Assembly: GCA_040880465.1 (NCBI GenBank)
Contig: JBBDIK010000014.1
Location: forward strand, 1-64,000
Direction: 5' to 3'
Source: JBBDIK01 sp040880465
GTDB taxonomy: Bacteria > Actinomycetota > UBA4738 > JBBDHU01
DNA: 64,000 bases
Positions 29,695 to 38,294 of this stretch are shown piece after piece. Below the pieces are notes generated by a model that had not been told where the DNA came from, ran no database searches, and was given only the letters and a program-made list of their open reading frames with translations. The position numbers were made by a program, and so were the translations under genes. Every line of letters begins with the position of its first letter. Position 1 is the stretch's first letter.

Positions 29695-30954
29695 CTACGC
29701 GGCCAGCGGCTGCATCAGGCATGCGGCCAGATCCTCCTCGCGCCGGACCCGGTAGACGGCCACCCCCGCAGCGGCCAGGTCGCGGGTTATCTGGTCGATC
29801 GACTCGGGGGGAGTCATCGGGGTCGCTCGCGCGGAGCGTCCGTAGGTGTGGGCCTCGACGAGGACCGCGACGGTCTGGAGCCCGCCTCGGTCGAGGTCCG
29901 CCAGGTGTTCGACGAGCGCCGTCGCTGCGTTCGGGGCCCAGGTCGGCATGACGACCACGAGGGTGTCGAGCCGGCCGAGGAGCGGAAGCGCCTGGGGAAG
30001 CACGGTCTCGAGTGGCGGGCCTCCGGGTGCCCGGAGTTCAGCCAGCCAGGTCAGTGCCTCGGCCGGATCCGGGCCGTCGACCGACCGGACGACGCGATCG
30101 CAGGCGCCGGCCATCGCGAGCGGGTGGCCGATCCCGAGGGCGTGCATCGCGACCGAAGCCGCAGCCGCGCAGGCCGCGTCCAGCACGGACTCATTCGACG
30201 CGCTCGTGCCGTCCATGCCGGCGCCGCGACCGACGACGCCCGTATCGGCCCACGTATCCACGACGATCCCGAGCCGCCGGGGGAGTTCCTGCTCGAACTC
30301 CCGGACCATGAGCTGTCCGATCCGCGCGGTGGTCGGCCAGTGGACGTAGCGCAGGCTGTCTCCCTGCTGATACTCGCGCACCGAGATGAAGTCCTGGCCC
30401 ACGCCCTTGCGTGAACGCACGTGGGCCTCATCGATCGGCTTCGTCGCAGAGGCGGCCTCGGGCACCCAGTCGACCCGGACCACCCGCGGGTACACGACCG
30501 TGCGCCCCGGAGCGGGGATCCGCCGGGAAGCAGTCGCCACGCCGAACGGCGCGGACGATCGCAGGCGCACCGGTTCGCCATCGACGACGCCACGTCGCGC
30601 GGCCGCCCGCGTGGTCGTCAGGACGACCTCCTGGCGAGGGCCGATCGCATCGACGAAGGCGATGGTCTCGGCGATGTGCGGGTCCACGATCGACAACGCC
30701 AGTTTCGTCCGCCGGGTGGTGTTCCGCACGACGAGGTCGACGGGGACGTCATCTCCGGCGAACGCTTCCTCCGGCGCCCGCCGCTCGACCTCGATCCCAC
30801 GAACCATCAGCGGAGGAAGGAGCGCGCCGGCGACGGCGGCACCCAGGACCAGGGCGGCGAGAACGTAGAGCCAGCCGGCCTGCGTGTTGCTCCCGATGAG
30901 CACCAGCAGCGCAGCGGCGACGACGAGTCCCAGCGCGCGGCGGGTGGGCCTCAC
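29695..30954 (-). CDS. DUF58 protein with VWA-like domain
   Basis: A 419-residue protein with two N-terminal membrane helices (about 8-45), an immunoglobulin-like middle part, and the DUF58 core VREYQQGDSLRYVHWPTTARIGQLMVREFE, followed by a von Willebrand-like domain with RLGIVVDTWAD. DUF58 proteins work with MoxR ATPases in assembly or activation of surface or metal enzymes; the client is unknown. GTG 30954 overlaps the MoxR stop by four bases, and the TgpA gene begins 48 bases later. Confidence 0.88.
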   Translation of the reverse strand: MRPTRRALGLVVAAALLVLIGSNTQAGWLYVLAALVLGAAVAGALLPPLMVRGIEVERRAPEEAFAGDDVPVDLVVRNTTRRTKLALSIVDPHIAETIAFVDAIGPRQEVVLTTTRAAARRGVVDGEPVRLRSSAPFGVATASRRIPAPGRTVVYPRVVRVDWVPEAASATKPIDEAHVRSRKGVGQDFISVREYQQGDSLRYVHWPTTARIGQLMVREFEQELPRRLGIVVDTWADTGVVGRGAGMDGTSASNESVLDAACAAAASVAMHALGIGHPLAMAGACDRVVRSVDGPDPAEALTWLAELRAPGGPPLETVLPQALPLLGRLDTLVVVMPTWAPNAATALVEHLADLDRGGLQTVAVLVEAHTYGRSARATPMTPPESIDQITRDLAAAGVAVYRVRREEDLAACLMQPLAA

Positions 30955-31928
30955 CGTTGTGGGACCTGCTCCCCGAGCGGGACGGGAACGCGTTCGAGGA
31001 GGTCGCGGACGATGAGGCGTCCGGCGCCGTCCTCCATCCGTCTCGAGCCCTTCAGGACCAGCCGGTGCCCGAGGACGGCGGGCGCCAGCGCCTTTATGTC
31101 ATCGGGCAGGACGTAGTCGCGGCCGCGCGCCGCCGCCAAGGACTGCGACACGCGGGTCATGGCGACCGCGGCACGGGGAGAGGCTCCGAGTTGGACGTCC
31201 TCATGTGCACGGGTCGACTGCACGAGCGCGACCACGTAGTCGATGACGTCATCGCCCACATGGACGGTGCGGGTGTTCTCTTGATGAGCGAGGACCTCGT
31301 CGGGAGCCAGGACCGGTTCGAGGTCCTCGATCGGGTGACGGAGCATCTGCTGGGTCACGATCTCGCGGGCGCCCGCGGTGTCGGGGTAGCCGATCCGCAC
31401 CGACAGCGTGAAACGGTCGAGCTGGCCCTCCGGGAGCGGGTAGGTCCCGTGATGCTCGACCGGATTCTGCGTCGCGACGAGGAAGAACGGAGCGGGCAGC
31501 GGCCGCGCGGTGCCCTCGACGGTCGCCTGGCGTTCTTCCATCGGCTCCAGGAGTGCCGATTGCGTCCGCGGGGTCGTGCGATTCACCTCGTCGACCAGCA
31601 CGACGTTCGCGAAGATCGGGCCAGGGACGAACCGGAACTCCCTGCGGTCCTGATCGTAGATGGAGACGCCGGTGACGTCGGACGGGAGCAGGTCCGGGGT
31701 CGCCTGGATCCGCCGGAAGGTGCCGCCCAGCGAGACGGCCATCGCCCGAGCCAGCATCGTCTTGCCTACCCCGGGGACGCCTTCGAGGAGCAGGTTGCCT
31801 TCGGCGAACAGACAGGCGGCAGCAGCTTCGACGGTCTCGTCCTGGCCGGTGATGACCCGTTGCACGTTGGCGATCAGGGTGCGGATCGCGACGGCGGTTT
31901 CGGTGAGGGAAGCCACGTTTCCCATCAT
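30951..31928 (-). CDS. MoxR-family AAA+ ATPase
   Basis: MoxR ATPases act as chaperones for a client complex. The 325-residue protein has Walker A LLEGVPGVGKTMLARA, Walker B VLVDEVNRTTPRTQSALLEPMEE, sensor 1 ATQNPVEHHGTYPLPEGQLDRF and the C-terminal lid with LGASPRAAVAM. It is first in the MoxR-DUF58-TgpA operon. ATG 31928 is followed two residues later by a second possible start (MMGN); choice between them does not change the domain. A tRNA-Leu gene lies about 80 bases upstream. Confidence 0.92.
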   Translation of the reverse strand: MMGNVASLTETAVAIRTLIANVQRVITGQDETVEAAAACLFAEGNLLLEGVPGVGKTMLARAMAVSLGGTFRRIQATPDLLPSDVTGVSIYDQDRREFRFVPGPIFANVVLVDEVNRTTPRTQSALLEPMEERQATVEGTARPLPAPFFLVATQNPVEHHGTYPLPEGQLDRFTLSVRIGYPDTAGAREIVTQQMLRHPIEDLEPVLAPDEVLAHQENTRTVHVGDDVIDYVVALVQSTRAHEDVQLGASPRAAVAMTRVSQSLAAARGRDYVLPDDIKALAPAVLGHRLVLKGSRRMEDGAGRLIVRDLLERVPVPLGEQVPQR

Positions 31929-32005
31929 CCCAGGGTTCTCGGAACAGGTGGCGATCTGGTTGAGCCCGGCGGGCTCCAGCGAGCCTGGGGGGCCCCAGAT
32001 CCGGG

Positions 32006-32092
32006 TGGTGCGAGAGGAGGGACTCGAACCCCCACGCCCTTCCGGGCACCGGATCCTAAATCCGGCGCGTCTCCCAGTTCCGCCACTCTCGC
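32006..32092 (-). tRNA. tRNA-Leu (anticodon TAG)
   Basis: Read on the minus strand, the acceptor stem GCGAGAG pairs with CTCTCGC, the anticodon loop is TTTAGGA with anticodon TAG, a long variable arm is present as in class II tRNAs, and the T-arm has GGTTCGAGTCC. Discriminator A and CCA are both encoded. It reads CUA and probably other CUN codons. Confidence 0.94.
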
Positions 32093-32181
32093 GAACGCCC
32101 AGTCTACGCTTGCTCGGCTTTCCATCGGCCGTGGACTAGCATCGATGATCGAGGAACCCGAACGAGCGAAGGGAGTTCGCG

Positions 32182-32880
32182 ATGCAGGCGGAAGGGCAGG
32201 CGTACGAGGGAGCGGGAACAGAGCTGCTGTTCCGCACGTTCCTGCAGAAGGTTTTCGCGTGGATGGTGCTCGGGCTTGCGATCACCGGTGTGATCGGCTT
32301 CGCGCTTTCCGACTCGATCTCCGCCAAACTCCGGGCCGGCGAGACCCCTGGGTGGTGGTTCTGGGGTGCCATCATCGCGCAGATCGCGGTCGTGCTCATC
32401 CTCTCGTTCGCCATCAACAAGATCTCTGCGGCAGCGGCCACGGTGCTCTTCCTGGGTTACTCAGCTCTGACCGGCCTCACCTTCGCATTCCTGTTCGCGG
32501 TGTACTCGGCGAGCGACGTCATCGCCGCTTTCTTCGCGACGTCCGGCATGTTCGCGGTGCTGGCCGCGATCGGCTATTTCACGAAGAAGGACCTCACGAG
32601 CTGGGGTCCGATCCTGTTCGCCGGGCTGATCGGGGTCCTGATCGGAGGGCTCATCGGGGCTTTCTTCAGCATGGCGATCTACAACATCGTGTTCATCTGG
32701 ATCGGGCTGTTGGTCTTCATGGGGCTGACGATCTACGACGTGAACCGGCTGAAGCGGCAGAACCTGGCCGGCGCGGACAAGGGCCTCGTCCAGAAGAACG
32801 CGATCATCGGCGCGTTGATGCTGTACCTGGACTTCATCAACATCTTCATCAGGATCCTGTCGATCCTTGGGAACCGCTAG
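32182..32880 (+). CDS. Bax inhibitor-1 / YccA-family membrane protein
   Basis: The 232-residue protein has seven hydrophobic helices and the BI-1 family features: an N-terminal FLQKVFAWMVLGLAITGVIG helix, FFATSGMFAVLAAIGYFTKKDL and the last part IYDVNRLKRQN...ALMLYLDFINIFIRILSILG with the conserved aspartates thought to gate a pH-dependent calcium leak. Bacterial members interact with FtsH or leak calcium. ATG 32182 has GAAGGGAG upstream. It converges on the ACT gene with CTAG at 32877-32880. Confidence 0.92.
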   Translation: MQAEGQAYEGAGTELLFRTFLQKVFAWMVLGLAITGVIGFALSDSISAKLRAGETPGWWFWGAIIAQIAVVLILSFAINKISAAAATVLFLGYSALTGLTFAFLFAVYSASDVIAAFFATSGMFAVLAAIGYFTKKDLTSWGPILFAGLIGVLIGGLIGAFFSMAIYNIVFIWIGLLVFMGLTIYDVNRLKRQNLAGADKGLVQKNAIIGALMLYLDFINIFIRILSILGNR

Positions 32881-33263
32881 GCCGAGGCGTTCTTCGCCCG
32901 GTCCAGGTCGTCGACGACGAAGATCAGCTCAACCTCACCGGCTCCATCCGTGCCGCCGATGTATGCGGCGTCGATGTTCACCCCGGCGTCGGCGAGTCTG
33001 CGTGCGTAACGCCCGAGCGCACCGGGTTCGTCCGGGAGCGTTACCGACATCGTCTCATGGGCGTCGGTGACCTCGATCCCCCCAGCGCCGAGTGCCGTAC
33101 GAGCCGCGTCGGCATCGTCGACGACGAGGTGGGCGATACCGGTATCTCCGGTCCCGAACCCGGCGATGGCCTCGATGTTGACTCCGGCGGCACCGAGCGC
33201 CTCTCCGAGGTCCGCGAGTGAGCCCGGCTGGTTCGCCAGTGTGATGGTGAGATCGGTGGGCAT
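32877..33263 (-). CDS. Tandem ACT-domain protein
   Basis: A 128-residue protein made of two ACT domains: LTITLANQPGSLADLGEALG with GVNIEAIAGFG, and MSVTLPDEPGALGRYARRLA with GVNIDAAYIGG. ACT domains bind amino acids and regulate enzymes; a stand-alone pair is likely a small sensor or regulator. No enzyme partner is adjacent. ATG 33263 follows GGAAGGAAG on its strand. It shares stop bases with the BI-1 gene. Confidence 0.88.
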   Translation of the reverse strand: MPTDLTITLANQPGSLADLGEALGAAGVNIEAIAGFGTGDTGIAHLVVDDADAARTALGAGGIEVTDAHETMSVTLPDEPGALGRYARRLADAGVNIDAAYIGGTDGAGEVELIFVVDDLDRAKNASA

Positions 33264-33575
33264 GTCGACTTCCTTCCGGCTGGAACCCCGATGATGCGCC
33301 CATCCGCATCCCCACGTCAAAGGGCTGCACTCCAGAGTCGCATGTCCGCGTTGGTTTCAGGGGCTATCATGACAACCTATACGGGGGGGAGCCCACCTCA
33401 GGTGATCCCGGTGACTCGTGTACGTATCGCGTGACCGGAACGGCGGACATCGTGGACGGATGTGAGACGGAAACAACCGCCTAGCGCCAACAGGATCCGT
33501 CGCGAAGGTTCCGGGCTTGCTCGGTGCCGGCCGCCGAGGATGGGCTCGTCTTCTGACGCCGATGTTAGCGAGCGG
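33264..33575. other. Intergenic region without a convincing gene
   Basis: These 312 bases lie upstream of the ACT gene and downstream of the broken propeller gene. They contain only short frames without ribosome sites, including a 21-codon frame at 33369-33434. TATCAT/TATACG sequences near 33365-33385 resemble -10 boxes, but no gene follows. Nothing else is recognised. Confidence 0.5.
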
Positions 33576-34533
33576 CTAGCTGAGATCCATGCGGACCAGA
33601 TGACACGGGTCCTGTCCGTACGTGGTCGCGGATATCCAGAGGATCCGGCGAGCAGCGTCGAACTCGATGTCGTAGACGTACGGGGCAGGGAAGGTGCGGC
33701 GGAAGACCCGCATCTCGCCGTCGGGTCTCATCCGCCCCACGACGAGGGCATCTTCGTCGTAGGTCATGGCGGTAAACCACACCGCCCTTCCACCAGCGCT
33801 CGCCACGCCGTTCACGGCTAGGTTCGGCGTCGGGTAGGTGATCGGCGGACCCGTGGCGGGGACGCGGACCAGTTCGCTGGGTCCGTCGTCCCCCATGAGG
33901 GTTACCCACACGTCGCTGCCTTTCACCGCTATCAGCCAGTCGTTGAGCGGGCGGGGCAACGCCCGTGTCTCGAGGACGGCCCCGGTCGCATCGACGTGCC
34001 GCAGGAAGGACTTGTCGTAGGTGCCCCCCCCGGTCGACGACCCACACGGTGCCGGAAGCGCCGGCCGCGATCGCATCGAGGGTGCCGAAATCGCCGACGA
34101 TTTCGAGGTCTGCCCCCGGAGCTGAGAGCCGCATGAGCTCCCCGGACAGCGCAATCACCCAGATGGCGCCGTCGGTGGCCCGAGCCATCCTCTGCATCCC
34201 ACTGGCCGGCGAGGAGATCTTTCCCACCTCTTCACCGGTGGGGTCGAACACCCGGATGGGCCCACCCCAGGTAGCCACGTATGCGTTGTCATCCCAGCCC
34301 ACGACGACATCGAATGGGCCGAACGTGACGTCGGATGGCGTCATCGACCCATCGGGATCCAGACGCGTCGCCCAACTAGACCCCGCGGTCCAGACCGCGC
34401 CTTGGCTATCGGCGTCGATGCCGACCCCGCAAAGGTGAGGGTCGATGAGGACCCGTGACGTCACCGCCCCTGCCGGCGTGGCGGTCAGCAGGAGCCCGGC
34501 GACGGCCGCCAGCAGCCCGATCCGAGTTGACAT
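33576..34533 (-). pseudogene. Secreted beta-propeller (NHL/Vgb-like) gene interrupted by a frameshift
   Basis: Two frames together make one exported protein of about 318 residues. The first begins at ATG 34533 with a signal peptide (MSTRIGLLAAVAGLLLTATP, then AGA) and propeller strands such as GAVWTAGSSWATRLDPDGS, GPIRVFDPTGEEVG and GAIWVIALSGELMRL, up to VVDRGG. The second continues from TYDKSFLRHVDATGAV through VWVTLMGDDGPSELVRVPA to HLVRMDLS. They join at a run of eight G on the coding strand (34024-34031); seven G would restore one frame. This is either a true mutation, a slippery tract that switches the gene, or a base-calling error. A GATAAT box at 34604-34609 is a likely promoter. Function is unknown. 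Confidence 0.75.
34024..34031 (-). repeat. Eight-base homopolymer (G8 on the coding strand) at the frameshift
   Basis: C8 on the plus strand falls exactly where the propeller gene changes frame. Loss of one base would fuse both halves as VVDRGG-TYDKS. Confidence 0.85.
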
Positions 34534-34824
34534 CTTCAACCAGCCCCCATGTCGGCCGCTAACATCGAGGCAGCAGGTATCCCGCCCCCCGAACCACGCT
34601 CTCATTATCGGACAGGGATCGAAACTGCTTGAGGGGCTGGGGGCCAGGCTCGGCGATGCGTTTGGGGGAGAGCCGACCTGACTGGGACTCCGCCCGGTCG
34701 CCGATCCTCGGTGCCATGACCGGTGCGTAGCTGCCGCGGCGACCGATGTAGCCCGGGCGGATGGACGGCCGTGGTCGCAGTGTGCGCTGCTCGGCAACTG
34801 GCAGGTTGTTCGCTCTCTCGTCCG

Positions 34825-34898
34825 TGGGCCCCCGGGGATTCGAACCCCGAACCTGCGGATTAAGAGTCCGTTGCTCTGCCGGATTGAGCTAGAGGCCC
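34825..34898 (-). tRNA. tRNA-Lys (anticodon CTT)
   Basis: On the minus strand the acceptor GGGCCTC pairs with GGGGCCC (one G-U), the anticodon loop is CTCTTAA with anticodon CTT, and the T-arm is CGGGGTTCGAATCCCCG. Discriminator A is present; CCA is not encoded. The outermost pair of the anticodon stem is an A-C mismatch. Confidence 0.94.
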
Positions 34899-34979
34899 GC
34901 TGCAGTATAGCCAGCGCGGGTCGCCGTATCTCGGTGACGGGTATAGGTTCGGAGGGTCAGCTCTTCGAAGGGGTCAGGG

Positions 34980-36215
34980 ATGTTCCGCCGGAACGTGATG
35001 CTCGTCGCCTCCATGTTCCTCGTCGTCCTGTCCCTGGGTTCCGGCGTCGCTTCCGCCGATCCCTCTCTGCGCTCCGCGTTCCCTGGGGCCAACGGGCTCA
35101 TCGCGTTCGCCAGCAACCGCTCGGGAAACTTCGAGATCTTCGTCATGAACGACGACGGGACCGGCCAGACCAAGCTGACGAACAACGCCGCCACCGACAC
35201 GCAGCCCGCCTTCTCGCCGAACGGGACCAAGATCACGTTCGCGAGCGACCGCTCCGGGGACTATGACATCTACGTGATGCGGGCCGACGGGACGAACATC
35301 CAGCGGATCACGTCGAGTCCCGGTGACGACACCCTTCCGACCTGGTCTCCCGGCGGGAGCATGCTCGCCTTCGTGAGCGACCGCGCTGGGAACGACGAGA
35401 TCTACAGCATGGACGCCGACGGTTCGCAGCAGAAGCGCCTGACGAAGAACGCGGCCACCGACACCGACCCCACGTACTCGCCGGACGCCCGTCTGATCGC
35501 GTTCTCGAGCAACCGGACCGGTGGTGACTTCGATGTCTGGACGATGAAGGACAACGGCGCCCAGCAGGCCAACCTCACGGATACGGGCGACGACACCCGG
35601 AACCCGACATGGTCCCCGGACGGCACGATGATCGCCTTCCAGAGCTCGCAGGACGTCGTGAACCCGGAGATCTACTCGATGAACTCCGACGGGACGGGCG
35701 TGACCCGGCTCACCTTCGATGCGTTCGATGACTTCGGGCCCGCGTGGTCATCCGACGGCGCCATGATCACTTTCACGAGTTTCCGTCTGGGCAATCGAGA
35801 CATCTACATCATGAACGCAGATGGGACCGGCGTGGTCGACCTCACGAACAACCTTGCGGGGGACTTCTACTCCAACTGGCAGGCCCTCTGCACCATCCCC
35901 GGCACTGCAGGGAACGACATCCTCGGCGGGACCCCGGGGATCGATGTGATCTGCGGGAAGGGGGGCAACGACGACCTTGACGGCCTCGGGGGGAACGACG
36001 TCATCTTCGGGGGCTCAGGCGACGACTTCGTCCGGGGCGGTGACGGGATCGACACCGTCTCCGGCGGGCGCGGCGTGGACGTGATCCTCGGGGGGAACCA
36101 GCGGGACTTCCTCAGCGGGCGCGACGGCCGACAGGGAAACGACGTCCTGAACGGCAACGACGGTGCCAACGACTGCGAAGCTGACCTGCTCGATATCCGG
36201 AGGAACTGCTCTTAG
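34980..36215 (+). CDS. Exported PD40 (TolB-like) propeller fused to RTX-type calcium repeats
   Basis: The 411-residue protein has a signal peptide ending near VASADPS, then six PD40/WD40-like units spaced about 43 residues, each with a pattern like IAFASNRSGNFEIFVMNDDG. After residue 305 the sequence becomes glycine- and aspartate-rich RTX nonapeptides (GGNDDLDGL, GGNDVIFGGSGDDFVRGGDG), which bind calcium and fold outside the cell. The two-cysteine end (ANDCEADLLDIRRNC) may form a disulfide. It is probably a surface or secreted protein of unknown target. GAAGGGG precedes ATG 34980, and a TATAGGT-like sequence lies further upstream. It shares TTAG (36212-36215) with the converging gene. Confidence 0.85.
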   Translation: MFRRNVMLVASMFLVVLSLGSGVASADPSLRSAFPGANGLIAFASNRSGNFEIFVMNDDGTGQTKLTNNAATDTQPAFSPNGTKITFASDRSGDYDIYVMRADGTNIQRITSSPGDDTLPTWSPGGSMLAFVSDRAGNDEIYSMDADGSQQKRLTKNAATDTDPTYSPDARLIAFSSNRTGGDFDVWTMKDNGAQQANLTDTGDDTRNPTWSPDGTMIAFQSSQDVVNPEIYSMNSDGTGVTRLTFDAFDDFGPAWSSDGAMITFTSFRLGNRDIYIMNADGTGVVDLTNNLAGDFYSNWQALCTIPGTAGNDILGGTPGIDVICGKGGNDDLDGLGGNDVIFGGSGDDFVRGGDGIDTVSGGRGVDVILGGNQRDFLSGRDGRQGNDVLNGNDGANDCEADLLDIRRNCS

Positions 36216-36790
36216 GCCAAGGTGTTCGAGACGACGCCGCATTCCGGACAGGTCGCCGCTTCCAGCTCCATATCCGCGAGGCAGTTCGGGCAGAACTTGC
36301 TGATCCGGCGCATCTGCCAGGCGTTCGTCTGTGGGTTGAGCCACCAGTCCTTGCCGTCCTGGCGCGTGATCCAGGTTCCGTTCTCGTTCCGCCACGGTTC
36401 GGACGTTTGGTTGCAGCTCGGGCACATCCCCTGATCGGCGGGGATCCCTTGACCGCAGTTGGGACAGGGTCGTGACGGAACCTGCGGTTGCGCGAACTGT
36501 TGCCAGGCGGCCGTCTGTGCGGCGGGGACGTCCTTAACCTTCCGGGTCCCGCTCGGCCGAGCGATCGCGACAACCAGCAGTCCGATCAAGCCGAGGAAGA
36601 ACCCCCACAGGAACCCGACGAGAGGTGACCCGCCCTTGTTCTGCCAGACGGCGAGGGAGATGAGACCGAAGACGACGCCACCGACCAGAGGGATGATTGG
36701 GTTGATCTGGAACGCGGGCGTGGTCGGCGTCGTGCTCGGATCGAACTGGGCCAACATCGATCCCGCGAGGGCCTGCACCACGCTCAGCAT
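36212..36790 (-). CDS. Membrane protein with two zinc ribbons
   Basis: A 192-residue protein with two N-terminal membrane helices (about 30-49 and 56-77) and a cytoplasmic C-terminal part holding two four-cysteine zinc ribbons: C109-C112/C123-C126 (CPNC...CPSC) and C167-C170/C181-C184 (CPNC...CPEC). Between them is a tryptophan-rich segment (WRNENGTWITRQDGKDWWLN) that looks like a small fold of its own. Function unknown; possibly a scaffold or sensor. ATG 36790 follows GGAAGGAAC. It converges on the PD40-RTX gene and is followed upstream by tRNA-His. Confidence 0.82.
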   Translation of the reverse strand: MLSVVQALAGSMLAQFDPSTTPTTPAFQINPIIPLVGGVVFGLISLAVWQNKGGSPLVGFLWGFFLGLIGLLVVAIARPSGTRKVKDVPAAQTAAWQQFAQPQVPSRPCPNCGQGIPADQGMCPSCNQTSEPWRNENGTWITRQDGKDWWLNPQTNAWQMRRISKFCPNCLADMELEAATCPECGVVSNTLA

Positions 36791-36859
36791 CGCTGTTCCT
36801 TCCGGCGGCGTCCCGGCCAGGCTAATCGGCCGGTGGACCGGATTCCAGTTGGATGAAGG

Positions 36860-36933
36860 GTGACCGAGGGGACTTGAACCCCCAACCTCCGGGACCACAA
36901 CCCGGCGCTCTAACCGATTGAGCTACGGCCACC
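36860..36933 (-). tRNA. tRNA-His (anticodon GTG)
   Basis: On the minus strand the acceptor GTGGCCG pairs with CGGTCAC, with the extra 5' G (-1) opposite C73 that marks tRNA-His. The anticodon loop is TTGTGGT and the T-arm GGGGGTTCAAGTCCCC. CCA is not encoded (CCT follows). Confidence 0.94.
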
Positions 36934-36980
36934 ACGTTGCTCGACGATGTTAGCAGCGGCGTGCCTGGCGCCTGGGACGG

Positions 36981-37154
36981 CTATCGGCCCGGCCGGGCGG
37001 GGTCGGAGCGGGATTCCATCCGCATGATGACGGCGGCGGGCAGCCACGCGAAGAACAGGGGGAGTGCCGAGTCCAGCGCGGAGGCGAGGACCACGATCGC
37101 GAACGTGACCCCGACGAGCAGGGCGTAGGCGAAGAGCCGCTTGCGGTTGCTCAC
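36981..37154 (-). CDS. Small two-helix membrane protein
   Basis: GTG 37154 opens a 57-codon frame. The product begins MSNRKRLFAYALLVGVTFAI, has two hydrophobic stretches (about 8-26 and 31-45) and ends in a charged tail (MRMESRSDPARPGR). A basic start and a helical hairpin fit a small membrane protein. Support for translation comes from the promoter: TAGGAT ends six bases before the GTG, the leaderless pattern used by other genes here. Function is unknown. Confidence 0.6.
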   Translation of the reverse strand: MSNRKRLFAYALLVGVTFAIVVLASALDSALPLFFAWLPAAVIMRMESRSDPARPGR

Positions 37155-37160
37155 GGGCCC

Positions 37161-37166
37161 ATCCTA
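37161..37166 (-). promoter_or_regulatory. -10 box of leaderless promoter for the small membrane protein
   Basis: TAGGAT on the minus strand is followed by six bases (GGGCCC) and GTG 37154. No ribosome site could fit in between. Confidence 0.5.
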
Positions 37167-37222
37167 TCGGTCGGGGCCGGGAGCCTCTCACCAGGGGGTT
37201 CTGCGTCCAAGGGGTCCGTCGG

Positions 37223-37269
37223 ACCGGGGGACGGGGGGACGCCCTGTCCCCCGGTAGGGGGACTCGGGG
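37223..37269. repeat. Perfect 10-bp inverted repeat within a four-tract G-rich element
   Basis: ACCGGGGGAC (37223-37232) and GTCCCCCGGT (37246-37255) are perfect inverted copies around a 13-base loop. The same strand has four G-runs (37226-37230, 37233-37238, 37257-37261, 37266-37269) that could form a G-quadruplex. The two structures would compete. The element lies between two divergent small genes. Confidence 0.7.
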
Positions 37270-37346
37270 ACTGGTGCCCATCAGGGCTGAGAAACCCCCG
37301 CGTTCCCGATGCGCCGGGCATGGCCCGGCCTCTAGAGTTCTGGGCG

Positions 37347-37583
37347 ATGGAGCACGCAGACGTCCTCATCCGTCTCGAGCCCGAGGCCCGCGCCGATCTC
37401 TTGGAGGTGCTCACCTCCCCGCGCAACGTTCGGGCGGACCGTATCCGTGAGTACTGGCAGCGCCCCGAGGGCCGCCTGATCGCGGACACGCTCATCGAAC
37501 TCGAGGTGGACGACGACGCTCGAGCGAAGGTCGTGGAAACATTGCGCCGGCTCGAGACGGCCCGTCAGGGCCTGACCGCGTAA
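37347..37583 (+). CDS. Small hypothetical protein
   Basis: A 78-residue, acidic and mostly helical protein (LIRLEPEARADLLEVLTSP, then DDDARAKVVETLRRLETA). No family is recognised. A TAGAGT box (37333-37338) lies eight bases before ATG 37347, which fits leaderless expression; there is no ribosome site. An earlier in-frame ATG at 37320 is less likely. Codon use agrees with its neighbours. It converges on the HD gene 75 bases away. Confidence 0.55.
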   Translation: MEHADVLIRLEPEARADLLEVLTSPRNVRADRIREYWQRPEGRLIADTLIELEVDDDARAKVVETLRRLETARQGLTA

Positions 37584-37658
37584 CCCAACTCCATCCCCTC
37601 CGAAACCCTGTGGAGCCGTCGGCCGGCTCCGCACGCCCTCATCCCGACGGTCCGCGGA

Positions 37659-38225
37659 CTACGCGTATCCGGGTTCGAGGTAGCGGGCCGCCGAGAAGAC
37701 GCGGCGGAGCAGCGGCTCGAAGTCACCGATCGGAAGGGTGTCGTAGCCGGGGTCGAACGATGACTGGTCGTAGCGTTCGCAGAACTCGGCCGTAAGGTCG
37801 AAGTGTGGATGGGCGCGCCAGCGGTCTCGCAGGTTGGGGTCATCTCCGGTGAGGTGCCCGAAGAAGTAGAACTGGAACGCTCCGTGGTGCTTGACCATCC
37901 AGCACAGCTCCTCCCGCACGAACGGCTTCAGCATGGAGGCGACCATCTCCCCATGGGTGTACGGCGCGAGGTCGTCGCCGATGTCATGGACGAGCGCCGT
38001 GACGACGTACTCTTCATCCCTGCCGTCCCGGAGTGCCCTCGTGGCCGCCTGCAGGGAATGGGTATAGCGCGTCACCTGATACCCGCCGAAGGAGTCGTTC
38101 AGCCGCTCGAGGGCGCTGAGGACACGATCGGGGAGTCTCGCGCAGAACTCCGCTTCCAAGGACTCGAGGAATGCCCAGTCGTCGGCGGTTCCGTCCTGCA
38201 TGCGGGTGAACGACACGGCGTCCAT
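37659..38225 (-). CDS. HD-domain protein (PhnZ/phosphohydrolase-like)
   Basis: The 188-residue protein has metal ligands arranged as in the HD superfamily: H56 in RYTHSLQAA, H80-D81 in ALVHDIGDDL, H91 in YTHGEM, H113/H114 in VKHHGAF, and a later Asp. The spacing and the tyrosine-rich approach to H56 recall the PhnZ/myo-inositol-oxygenase-like branch, which uses two irons and oxygen, but hydrolase action is equally possible. ATG 38225 has GAGGGAG upstream, and TAGACT further up. It is flanked by tRNA-Arg. Confidence 0.8.
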   Translation of the reverse strand: MDAVSFTRMQDGTADDWAFLESLEAEFCARLPDRVLSALERLNDSFGGYQVTRYTHSLQAATRALRDGRDEEYVVTALVHDIGDDLAPYTHGEMVASMLKPFVREELCWMVKHHGAFQFYFFGHLTGDDPNLRDRWRAHPHFDLTAEFCERYDQSSFDPGYDTLPIGDFEPLLRRVFSAARYLEPGYA

Positions 38226-38294
38226 CGGGTTTCTCCCTCGTCGTCGGCGTGCTCGGGAGTCTATCCTGCGCCTCCCGCGTTCCAGGCAGACATG

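Noticed and set aside
33369..33434. 21-codon frame between the ACT gene and the broken propeller
   Set aside because: No ribosome site or clear promoter spacing, and unremarkable composition; a chance frame is as likely.
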